Positions 23,936 through 33,865 of a DNA stretch of 64,000 nucleotides are shown here, one piece after another. Source of the DNA: Paralvinella palmiformis (Eukaryota; Annelida; Polychaeta; Terebellida; Alvinellidae); contig JAODUP010000358.1 of assembly GCA_025642065.1 (NCBI GenBank), forward strand, positions 186,001 to 250,000, in the 5' to 3' direction. Position 1 is the stretch's first letter. Each line of letters starts with the position of its first letter. The notes under the pieces are model-generated. The model was not told the origin of the DNA. It saw only the letters and a list, made by a program, of their open reading frames with translations, and ran no database searches. The position numbers were made by a program, and so were the translations under genes.

Positions 23936-24033
23936 TATTGGTGTACATCCATCATATATTGGCATACATCCATCATATATTGGCGTACATCCGTCATATA
24001 TTGGTGTACACCCATCATATATTGGCGTACACC
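23936..24033. repeat. 21-bp tandem repeat, about 4.7 copies
   Basis: The unit is TATTGGCGTACATCCATCATA with single-base variants (GTG/GCA/GCG, CATCC/CACCC, CAT/CGT). Because 21 is divisible by three, the array is open in several frames, giving repetitive peptides that should not be taken as a protein. A TG-rich run follows directly (24042-24074). Confidence 0.9.
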
Positions 24034-24830
24034 CACCACCCCAGTGTGTGTATGTGTGTGCGTGCGTGTGTGTGTGGACGAGTCCCGTTACAAGCGCAGT
24101 CCCTAAATAAATTATTTGTCCATATTCAGATATGTCAAATATTCGAAGACAATGTTGGAGTACCGAAAAGCAGGTGTGGCCTGTGTAAAAAAGGTTACTA
24201 TATACAACACTGCAAGCACAAGCACACACGCACACACCTAGAGTGGGGGAATAGTGATTTATTTTCAACTTGTTCACTCACTCACTCACTCATTCACCGA
24301 CTGCTAAAATCAGGTTGGCTAGGTTCAATGATTAATACTTAAGTATTCATGACAAAGGTCAATAAGCCCGCGTGATATAACTATTGTTAGCCGGAGAGAC
24401 GTGAAATAATATGTTATACAATATAGTTGAAGTCAATCCGTTACTCCACATCAGCCAGCCACCCACCCACCCAACACCCACCCATTCTACACTGTTATTG
24501 CGGCTGTCTGCGGGCAATAAAAGTCGGTACATAAATAAAGCCGAGGGCGAGTCCTCAAATAGAGAGATGTCTAAACCTGGCCTCACAGATGCCTGTCATT
24601 AATGAAGTTTGGTCAGAAATGGCAGGTAATCTTTAACACCGAATGTTACACCTGGCACTGAGCTGTTGTTGTTGTTATGTGTAAGCTTAACCTCATACAG
24701 TGTGTGTGTGTGTGGAGGGGGGAGGAGGGGTTAGACCATGTGTGAAAGTACATGCATGCGCTCTGACACCAGTTTGTGAACCAAATTAGATGACATTCAT
24801 AATTGATGCAAATAGATAACTCACGCTGAG

Positions 24831-24879
<49 letters not shown>
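24831..24879. repeat. (CA)n microsatellite
   Basis: A nearly pure CA run of about 49 bases, the longest dinucleotide CA run in the window. A (TA)n run of about 46 bases follows at 25010-25055. Confidence 0.9.
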
Positions 24880-24882
<3 letters not shown>

Positions 24883-25006
24883 ACTCAACAGAGCTGGCAC
24901 ATCCATTCATCACTACTGATAAAGGTGTCTTTCGTTATGTAAACATCAGATAAAGTAATTATCTGTTAGTGGATATTCTAAGTACTTTCCATTACCAGCT
25001 GATAAC

Positions 25007-25058
<52 letters not shown>

Positions 25059-26253
25059 TTTAAAAATGATGTAGGCTAAATAATAATTTATGTGCATTAA
25101 TTAATGCACATTAAATAATGAGTAATATGGGCAGCTGCTACTGTTATACAGTTGGAACTGATGAGAAGGTTATAGGTCATACAATTCAGAGAGTTAGACA
25201 AACAGACCGACTGATTGGTAGACAAACAAACAAACAAACATAATATAAAGACACGCGCGCGCTCGCGCGCACACACACAGAGAGTAATGAATGGGGTTTA
25301 AAAACTAATTATCACAAAGATGAGACGTTGACTGGATTCTGAGCAAGTGATTTATATTTTATGTCTTCACCTGATATGCAAACGTATCAATGAATCAGTT
25401 CATTCTGACCATTCGAAGTACCAAAAACACGTAACGAATTTAAAAATACAACCTCCCCTGATAATTCACATTACAACTTCTAATGGTGTTTTCAAAAAGA
25501 CTGAAATATACACCTAACATTTGCCAATTACTAGGGCCGAGTTATAGACATTTACTACACATAATATTGCATTATGACTAAAGAAATTACGAGAGAAATG
25601 GCCAAGTGCTATATGTACACTACGGTACCTGTAGCTAAGAATAATTGTTCCGTATGGTATAACGATGTTATTACCTGCACTTAGCCATAGCATTAAATGC
25701 CTTTATTGAAGAGGATAATACAATATGGGCATATTACAATTCCACTGATTCTGGCTGTCATTATGTGTGCATTGCTACAGAAAATTGATTCAACACACGT
25801 AAACACACACACACACACACATGTTGTAACCACAATAACACAATAGCAACGATATTTCGTTGATGAGAGAGAGAGAGAGAAACGCGTATCTATTATATGC
25901 ATAAACAAACAGACTTACTGTAGCCTCGGTGTAATAAACAAACATCAACACAACACGAACTACCTTCGTAAACACCTAACTACCTGGCTACATTACCGCC
26001 AACAAGCTGAATACAGTATGCCAATGTTACATCCTATGTGTGATGAATGACAGCACGAAACAGTAACAACAATAATGATAACATAACAATGTCCATTTAC
26101 CATCGACATCCATTACAAGCTTTTTATCCTTAACCGCTCAGTGACCCAGTTAAATAGACACATGTCCCACGCGCAATGTTATTGTTTGCGTCGTTGCTAG
26201 GGCGTTATGCATATTCGCGGTGCTGGTCCGCATAAGGCAGTACGCATTCTATG

Positions 26254-26254
26254 C

Positions 26255-26326
<72 letters not shown>
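26254..26326. repeat. (GT)n(AT)n(GT)n compound microsatellite
   Basis: About 22 bases of GT, 26 of AT and 24 of GT in succession. The AT core is self-complementary. Comparable compound runs occur at 18628-18690 (CA/TA/GA), 28837-28893 (TA/TG/CG), 31548-31595 (GA/CA), 32780-32840 (CT/TA/GT), 47076-47101, 59379-59500 (CA/GA) and 63520-63570 (TA/GT). Confidence 0.9.
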
Positions 26327-26828
26327 CAGTAAGCCTCCAGGCAGACACATGAGGATCAATAGAACAGGCCAAGAGCTATTCAAGTTATAAAAATCCATTT
26401 CATGGTGTTGATCCGGGGTAAAGGCGATGACGAGCCGCTGGCTGTGGACTGTGTGATGATGGTGACGAAAAATTCGTCAGGTCTTGTGAGGACTCGTTCA
26501 TTATTTTAGTTTTGCTTCATTTAAGTTATAGTAATTAGTGGTAATTAGCGAGTGTGCTGTCGTGGACGTGAAACGGACGATCGCAATTAACCGTTGTTGT
26601 GACCGATGAATTGGGAATCCGAACATTACTTGAGGTCTGACCAGATTTTAAATGGCGCATTCTTGCATTTAAATCATCGAATAAGACAGTAGCGCGCCCG
26701 TTTAATAATACGATAACGCAATTATCGATAATAATTTAATAAGTACACCTCCTAATTGTTAAGAGTCGCGATCGCTATAATTTGAGTCGGTAAAACGAAA
26801 AACGAAACGAAATTAGTTTAGTTGTAAG

Positions 26829-26863
26829 ATGGCTCGGATGATACGCCAATATGTACGCTCTCG
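26829..26863 (+). CDS. Speculative first coding exon of an unidentified + strand gene
   Basis: An ATG opens MARMIRQYVRS and reaches a donor-like CTCTCG|GTATGA, ending in phase 2, downstream of a CpG-richer stretch (26150-26800) that could be a promoter. The next exon-like segment on the same strand (31210-31343) starts in a compatible phase. Support is only a start, a donor and phase; no family is recognised. Confidence 0.15.
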
Positions 26864-28532
26864 GTATGAGTCTAGGCTGGATGGAGTCACAGAAAAAAAT
26901 ATATTAGTCCCGTTGGAAAGACCATAAAATAATATCCTGCTCGCTGGTACCTCTTTACCGTAAAATTTATCAATTTGTCATCTGTATAATCGGGGAGTAA
27001 ATTAATTTGTTAAATATGTGCCTACTATTTGATTTAATAACAAAATTAAGTCATATAGCTTACTCTGTAACGTATGGCGTAGGAAAGAAAACCTACATAT
27101 TTGCCGAAATTTAAGTAGCCCCACTTTGTTTTTTTTAAAATTATTGGTGCAATATTAAATTAAAGTTGAAAGGCTACAACATATGTAGGGGTGTATGTTA
27201 CCTTAAGTTTTAATAATCCCAATTTCAATCACCTTTTATTGTCTCAACTGTGAACAAATGGCAAGATAAGGTGAATATCACGTCCATTGTACGGAAAATG
27301 TAAGCTGTACATCATCATGGTCATATAATATAGATCATTGTAGACAGACATCTTCCAATTATGTTACTTATATTTTCCCTATCATCTGGGCTATATTTAT
27401 TGTGGGAATGCAGTATATAGTGCCGACTACATTTTAGAATACCAATTAAAAAGAAACAGAAAACACACATACAGTGTGGTGTAAGGAAGTGTAATAAAGT
27501 TATCATTTATTAATTTCTCTAACGATTACGTATTATTTTTAAAACAATTAAAATTATTTGAAAAACGACTTTATATTTCTCGTCGGTCGACTTAATGTCC
27601 CGAGTACTGGTCCTAATCAGATAACCGAGCTTGATCGACTTATCTACACTTTATTAATATAGATACGTACCACAACAATGTCTTCCACTGACGTAGTGGC
27701 CTTAAAAGAAAGAACAACATATTCAACTCGGTCTAACCTTCCATGTTGCTGGAGCGGAGCTGCCGTGTCCAGAATGGCAAATGATCCCGGGTGACTATTC
27801 CGTCAGTTCTGGACATTCAGGTTGCAAAGTCCACCAGACGGCGACACTATTCCATGTCTGTCCCGTGCCGTTTGTGTTATACTCTTCTTGCGTATAGCTC
27901 TTTTGCTAGTTAATATGGATAGTGATACACACTTTACATAAAATACCTACAGGCTGAAAGCTCTCAGCGAGCAGCCAGGTAAGACATGACTCCGCCCCCA
28001 CCTGTTGTAAATAAGGTTATTTATAGAGAGCTATACATGCACACTTCGGGCGCTTAGCTGGATTAATGTACACGCTGACTTATAGGTAGATTCCACGCAC
28101 AAAGACTTGTTTCCACTTTGATGAACATAAAAACACCACACACGCACACACAGAGCCCCAAGAAGCCACAACGTGTAAACAAAAGAGAAGCTCTTCATTG
28201 TCAAGTAGTTGTAGGGGCAACAGGCAATAAAGTAAACACTTGCGGAAACGCCTGAACCGATCAGGGCGATGTATCTCTAGACTCAGTAAGGATCAGCGTG
28301 ATATCCGAGCCTGTACTATCTATACAAGACCAGATATCATGGTTGCCAAGTGATATTTGGGCTGCGTAAACGTAGCTAACTGCCTACATACATCAAATGT
28401 GGTGTGTCTGTGTGTGAATGTATTGTAGATTAACGTGTTGTACATCAGTAAGTCAATCCTATCTGCTATACACTTATACAAAGTTATCTTAACTCTGTTT
28501 ACTTGAATTACCATCACCAACTGACAGATTAC

Positions 28533-28560
28533 CTGGATCCGTTTTCTTCATCCCAGCCAT
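28533..28560 (-). CDS. TTLL10: Candidate alternative first coding exon of the TTLL10-like gene
   Basis: On the - strand an ATG opens MAGMKKTDP and ends CCAG|GTAATC in phase 1, the same phase as the first exon at 21849-22008. Spliced to the exon at 20855-21059 it would read MAGMKKTDPAEKADQNG, a shorter N-terminus. An acceptor-like TTTTTTGGCACAG lies just 5' at about 28604-28616, so the segment might also have upstream UTR exons. A further phase-1 start (ATG GAA G|GTTAGA) lies at about 27735-27742. The Kozak context is weaker than at 22008. Confidence 0.35.
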
Positions 28561-29426
28561 TAATCAGCTTAATATAGAAGATGGCTTTTCCAGCAGTCAG
28601 CTTTCTGTGCCAAAAAACAAACTGGTTGAGATACAAAATGACTATCGAGGAATTGATATTTCTACGCGCGCGCGCACGTGTGTATGTGTTGGGCAAATCG
28701 ATTAATATTTACTTCGTTAACAAATGGAATGAGATAAATATATTAAATATATATTAATAAATATATGTTATGCCTGGGATAGGCTGTTAGTTAACCCATT
28801 TACATTATATATGTGCTTACGCACGCACTGATATATGTTAATATATATATATATATATTGTGTGTGTGTGTGTGCGTGTGCGCGCGCGCGTGTGTGCGTA
28901 GCTATGCCTGCGTGCATAATTTTACTTACTAATATTTGTCTGTTTTATATCGTTTTGAAGATTAACCTGTCTACCTACCTGGATACGTGTCCCTTACAGT
29001 ACCATACGTGGAGGTCGTCCTATGTGTATCCGTGAGATACAATCATCAGTAGGTGTCTGTCTGATGGTTTGTTGGGAGTTTGTGTTATCATCACCCTTGG
29101 CTACCTGAGCACCACCCACATCTATCTATCTATCTATCGATCAGCAGCAGCAGCCACCGGTTACGGACAGACAACAATTGTTACCGATCTATTAAAGATT
29201 GTCATCGATCTCATGCGGTGACTATTCGCCGAAAACCCGAATTCATTCCGATTTCTTTAGCTAAAAGATTAATAAAACTTTATGCTGTTTGGTTATTGAT
29301 GGAAATTAGCCTACCCGTTATTAAAAATGTCTATCACGATCTCGCATTCGCCATTGCTGCTTGGTCGATCAAATAAAAAAAGAGAACAACGGCACGAGAT
29401 TTGGCTTCAGCAAAGTACTGGGCGCC

Positions 29427-29600
29427 TCCATGGCCTAACTGGTAGCGCGGTTGGCTACAGATCTATAGCACCCGGGTTCAAACACCGGCCGGACTATGTC
29501 AGAAGGGTGTTTCATCTTTCATTTCGCGTCATTACTTTTGGAGCGTCGCTCGGCCCGTTTAGCCTGCCTTTTGCACAAAGGTTGCCGTAAAACAGCAATA
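29427..29600 (+). mobile_element. SINE family A, near full length
   Basis: tRNA-like head GCCTCCATGGCCTAACTGG then TAGCGCGG (A box TGGCCTAACTGG) and GGGTTCAAACACC (B box), followed by the body CAGAAGGGTGTTTCATCTTTC, GGAGCGTCGCTCGGCCCG, TTTAGCCTGCC and TTTTGCACAAAGG, ending near AACAGCAAT. The same orientation as the copies at 30670 and 32475. Confidence 0.85.
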
Positions 29601-29760
29601 TTTAGTCAGGTACTAGCCGTATACGTGTCTGAATACTAATTCTCGATGGCGGGTTACACAATTACATATATCACCAAGATAAATACTCAGATGTAACTGG
29701 ATAACCGAGAGTTTTGTTTATTTTGCTTCAGCCCCGGTGACACCAGGATTCACGTGACGT

Positions 29761-29876
29761 GACGCTGACACGTAGGACTCATGTCACGTGACGCTGACAC
29801 GTAGGATTCGTGTGACGTAACGCTGACACGTAGGACTCATGTGATATGACGCTGACACGTAGGACTCATATCACGT
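29761..29876. repeat. 29-bp tandem repeat, four full units
   Basis: Units 29761-29789, 29790-29818, 29819-29847 and 29848-29876 share GACGCTGACACGTAGG followed by a variable 13-base half such as ACTCATGTCACGT; a partial unit precedes them. Unit junctions create CACGTGACG and TGACGT words, which resemble E-box and CRE cores. The array follows a SINE directly and lies in non-coding sequence. Confidence 0.9.
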
Positions 29877-30002
29877 GACGAAAACTGAATGACGAGATTT
29901 ATGGAAAGTCTATTTTATTATCCACAAAGCTGAATACAAATGGCAATGTCTATACATCGTTTACGACTAACGATATTACCGCGCAAAGCTCCGCTTCAAT
30001 TC

Positions 30003-30125
30003 ATATGGGGGCACCAATGGTGCAATGGTTATAGGGTTGCGCTTCAAATCTCTGCGTTGTGGGCTCGAATCCTACTCACACCTGTGTTTGTGGAATGTTT
30101 CCCTAGAAAGTCGTCCCTCGTTCCA
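30003..30125 (+). mobile_element. tRNA-derived SINE, family B
   Basis: GGGGGCACCAATGGTGCAAT then GGTTATAGGGTTGCGC is a good tRNA-like start with an A box, and GGGCTCGAATCCTACTC is a good B box. The body TGTGTTTGTGGAATGTTTCCC differs from family A. A weak relative (TGGTTGTGGGTTTGAATGTGG then TGTTTGTGGGATGT) is present around 46655-46705. Confidence 0.6.
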
Positions 30126-30669
30126 TAATATGTCACAGTTCTGATCAGAGCTGAGACTGATCAACTGCAATTAATACAACTTCAGGTTTATGGTTTAGAG
30201 ACCGTCTCGTCTAATACTTTATTCGACAAACATTATCTAATAAGTTATTGTTGGTGGCCTTCGCCTAATTAGATCAAAGCTTGGTTCAATGATAGATTGT
30301 GAATTCCAGGTTACCGTTTTAAATTAATACCAGACTATGGTGTGTAGGTGTGTATACGTGTGGAAATACGACTCGTCGTCTTATGGTTAATCTTTGAAGT
30401 CGGTGTATATACCAACCTGAAATTCCGTAGAACATTCTGCGAGCGATAATCGCCGAATCCGGCACTGCGAAACCAACCGGTGTGGTGGTGCTGTGAGTGA
30501 CCCGGATACTGTGGTACACAGAGACCCCGTGTAATAGGTTCCAGAAACCTGGATACTGTGGTATACAAGAATTTATTTGTCACTCTAATAATATACTATA
30601 ATTTCCATATTTGAGATTTAAATTTACTTTTTTAATTGAGGCTAACCATAACGTACATTTAGGCAGTAG

Positions 30670-30865
30670 CTGCTTGCCTCCATGGTCTAGTTGGTAGCGC
30701 GTTGAACTACAGATAATGACATTACCACACGAGTTCGAATCTGGGCGTGGGTATATCTGAAGGGTGTTTCATCTTTGACTTCGCTTCATTACCTTTGGAG
30801 GTCGCTCGGCCCATTTAGCCTTCCGTGTGCACAAAAGTGGCCGTAAAAGATAAATCATCATCTAG
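30670..30865 (+). mobile_element. SINE family A, full-length copy
   Basis: GCCTCCATGGTCTAGTTGG then TAGCGCGTTG (A box), GAGTTCGAATCTGGG (B box), then the body GGTATATCTGAAGGGTGTTTC, TTTGACTTCGCTTCATTACC, TTTGGAGGTCGCTCGGCCC, ATTTAGCCTTCCGTGTGC and ACAAAAGTGGCCGTAAAAGA. It is the best reference copy in the window. Confidence 0.9.
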
Positions 30866-30995
30866 TCACCAAACAACAACAATAATCTCCTTAGATCGCC
30901 ACTCACTTAATGAATGGCTGTGTGTTACGAATATGGCCACGTATGCGTGGTGGAATAGAAATTGGCAAGTTGTTGTTTCGAAGTCACCCAATGGC

Positions 30996-31064
30996 CACTG
31001 GCCATTCACTTACTCGTATACATAAAGCCCCACTGGCCATTCACTTACTCGTATACATAAAGCG
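30996..31064. repeat. 36-bp direct repeat, two copies
   Basis: CACTGGCCATTCACTTACTC followed by GTATACATAAAGC occurs twice in tandem (starting near 30997 and 31032), with TGGCCACTGGCCA just before. It is a short minisatellite of unknown origin. Confidence 0.8.
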
Positions 31065-31209
31065 CCCGCGAACAGGTCCCTGCGCGAAAGAGGACGCTGT
31101 GTAAACATTATACCAGCAATTTGAAAAAAAATAAGACACCATCGTGAAGAAATAAAATAGGCAAGTCGACAACAGAATAAATCTTAACTTTGCTGTGCGA
31201 AGTTTACAG

Positions 31210-31343
31210 GGAGCAAGTGAAACCAGACTCGCATTTTCTTGGATTACAGAAGAGTTTTGACTCAATCTTTCACGAGGGTCTATCAATGGTACAGCAGCAT
31301 AATAGTGGCACAGTCCAGCTAGTTGAGGCAGCGTTTCAGATAT
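31210..31343 (+). CDS. Exon-like open segment of unknown family
   Basis: Between an acceptor-like GTTTACAG and a donor-like ATAT|GTAAGACG the + frame is open with a natural residue mix: EQVKPDSHFLGLQKSFDSI, then FHEGLSMVQQHNSG, then TVQLVEAAFQI. It stays open to 31426. I do not recognise the family. It could be an internal exon of an undescribed gene, or a decayed transposon piece. The stretch APYRDTGGSDM at 33141-33210, also bounded by AG and GT, may belong to the same unknown transcript, but its phase does not fit directly. Confidence 0.25.
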
Positions 31344-31542
31344 GTAAGACGAGATCCGGGAAGGATCCTTACTCGTCTTCAAACAGTATAACATCTCTCA
31401 CTATTATATTGTATCAGACTCCATGATCCAACTGGATTGTTCCAGAATCAGACTCCATGGCTTGTTCCAGAATCTATATATTAGAGTGATCGTTAATCTA
31501 AGTATTCCATGTGGCATTAACATCACAAACTCACACAGACAG

Positions 31543-31581
<39 letters not shown>

Positions 31582-32474
31582 CACACACACACAGGATGGA
31601 AGCTCAATCAGAGGTGAAATGACGAATTGTGAATTTATTTGTTGATCAATCGAGTCTAAAGAAAATATCCTCCGACCGGATCAACACTAAACTACAAATG
31701 TTATACTTACTGGCGATATATATGTCTTCATATATGGATAATGAAATCATTAACGCTCAACGTCGAGATCCAGAAGAGCATACAAACAATGGATAGAAGT
31801 GTTACAATGGTCTTTGGTAATTAGTGTTTTCTATCATCAACAGGTACCTCGGAAATTGGCGGATTATTTTGCTGAAAGTAACAACCATTTAGCTTTAGTT
31901 AAGAAGAGCTGGAATGTTGTATGATTTGTTTACACAGTGTGTGGATCCCTGACAAACATTCTCCTGTAGTAAACATTGACAGGAAACTGAACACTGGAAA
32001 GGCTATGATGACGTAATGATATCAAAGCCTGTAAACTAAAGAAAATAGATAATAGACTGTTTGTCTTCAGTTTCGTATTATCGCTAGGAAGAGTGGGCTA
32101 AAGGATGTTAATAATTACTATGTATTTATGGATCCCATTAACAAAACAAGTATCAGCAACATCATTAATTAACAAGCGAGCCACAACCTAACCGAATTAA
32201 CACATAAACAGTAATCTGGTCCGACGAATAGATAACTGATTAAAATAACACGCCAGAAACATCATCATTGTGAATCTTTGTTTTGTTAGTTAAATATCTG
32301 GCTTCCGGTTACCCGAGTTTGTTTGTTTGTAAATCTGCCCAAATCGTAAATTTAGAACAAAGATTGAAGGCTCTGAAGAGATATGATTAAAACCCCGATT
32401 CTCGGATTGACTAAAGATAAAGTAGATAAATTTGTGTAGCACAAGGTTGAGGTGTTGGAGGTATTGAATATAAT

Positions 32475-32660
32475 GGAGATACACTCCGTGGTCTAACTGG
32501 TAGCGCATTGGATCATAGATCACTACCACCTGAGTTCGAATCTCGGGGTGGGCATATCTGAAGGGTGTTTCATCTTTGACTTCGCCTCATTACTTTTGGA
32601 GGTCGTTCGGCTCATTTAGCCTACCATGTGCACAAAATTGGCCGTAAGACATAAATTGTT
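32475..32660 (+). mobile_element. SINE family A, full-length copy
   Basis: CTCCGTGGTCTAACTGG then TAGCGCATTGG (A box), GAGTTCGAATCTCGGGG (B box), and the same body as the copy at 30670 with a few substitutions: GTCGTTCGGCTCATTTAGCC and GCACAAAATTGGCCG. It is the third family A copy in the same orientation within about 3.2 kb. Confidence 0.88.
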
Positions 32661-32777
32661 CTCCCACTGGAAGTTCTATTTTTTATTAGGTGCCCGAAGT
32701 TTCACCTGTCTAGAAGACATATCTGTCTAGAAGCGCCACTTTTGGCAAGTCCTTACATATGGCACATCGAACAGGTT

Positions 32778-32825
<48 letters not shown>

Positions 32826-33482
32826 GTGTGTGTGTGTGTAGATTTCGGCTTATATCAGTGTAATAGAGAAGTAGAGAAGTGAAATATCAACTGCATATGC
32901 TTAGTATACGTGATAAAGATTCGGTTATTCTAGAAAGGTGCATGTCCAGGTCAGAAGTTATGCGATGGAAATTTGAATATAGGTAACCTTTGTAGGTTTT
33001 ACTATATTTTATGTATCAATATTCTCCCTTTTAGATATGGCGTAAAGGTGTTAAAGTATTAGACTTAATTTTATGTCAAGAATCTAGCTAATAATAATGT
33101 ATATTTAATAAAGTGCCTTTACTACCAATAGCCATTCTTAGGCACCGTACAGAGATACTGGTGGCTCAGACATGTTTCCCAAAATGACAGTCACAGTTAG
33201 TCATGCCAGGTAAACAAAACAAAACTTTATGCTTATTCAACTGTACATATAGACAGTTCTAGGTTATTCCAATTATTATACATGTAGTATAAGTGGAATG
33301 TTTTAGATAACAATGCAAGTCAATACAGTTTACTGGATTTATGTATGTATGGAATGTGTATCTGTTTATATGAAGAAAAGTAAAATGTCTCTTTCTTGTG
33401 GTGTGCAGATTTGTTATTGGCTATTTATAATCTTATTTATTTGTAACTTTATATTTTAATGGAAATCATCACTTCACATACA

Positions 33483-33488
33483 TTTATT
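33483..33488 (-). promoter_or_regulatory. Candidate polyadenylation signal of CETN3
   Basis: AATAAA on the - strand, 378 bases after the CETN3 stop codon. Another AATAAA lies about 50 bases further on, so either could be used. Confidence 0.4.
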
Positions 33489-33865
33489 AAATATGCTTAC
33501 CACTGTATTATAAACTATTGGTTTAATCTTATGAACATAACAGCATCACTGAAACAAGAGAAAAATACAATGTTCTGACAATTAGTCACCTGACAGAATA
33601 TGAAAACATTTAAGTACATCACATAATACAGACACTGGAAAATGACAAATTACAAATCATAAAATATATTTAATAACTATTAGACATATGACAAAGAAAT
33701 CCTTATTTGTATGACTAGTAGAAAACAAATATATATAAACCAAACAGATCTGAAAGGCCTGTCCTATGTCTGACACTTCCAGCTACAAAAATGCTAAACA
33801 ACCATTGAATACAGGAAGCAGCATTGATATGCTTTGCGATATGAGAAGTCAGTGGAAAGAGCTTT

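Larger units (their letters stand above)
22101..26828. other. Gene-poor interval with many microsatellites
   Basis: No coding exon recognised. It lies between the two alternative first exons of the TTLL10-like gene and so may be intronic for the longer transcript. Contents: CT/GT/CA runs (22553-22606), CA run (23097-23140), a 21-bp tandem array (23936-24033), CA run (24831-24879), TA run (25010-25055), CG/CA run (25253-25283), and a (GT)n(AT)n(GT)n block (26254-26326). The last few hundred bases are richer in CpG. Confidence 0.5.
31430..33865. other. Intergenic with one SINE and microsatellites
   Basis: Apart from the SINE at 32475-32660, GA/CA runs at 31548-31595 and CT/TA/GT runs at 32780-32840, I see only AT-rich sequence. 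The right part (33430-33865) is the 3' flank or UTR of CETN3. Confidence 0.5.

Noticed and set aside
23936..24033. Regular short repeats that could suggest a CRISPR array
   Set aside because: Units are contiguous with no unique spacers, in an intron-rich animal genome; it is a minisatellite.
24646..24906. Cys/Val-rich peptide frames in CA/TG runs (also 46229, 59330, 31404 and others)
   Set aside because: Pure translation of dinucleotide repeats.
29427..29500. tRNA gene
   Set aside because: A and B boxes are present, but there is no foldable acceptor stem and the same body follows in many copies; it is a SINE.
29761..29876. Constant and variable halves reminiscent of repeat-spacer structure
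   Set aside because: The variable half differs by only a few bases between units, so it is a diverged tandem repeat.
31041..31394. 117-codon - strand frame
   Set aside because: It is the antisense shadow of the better + strand exon-like segment at 31210-31343 and has no motif.
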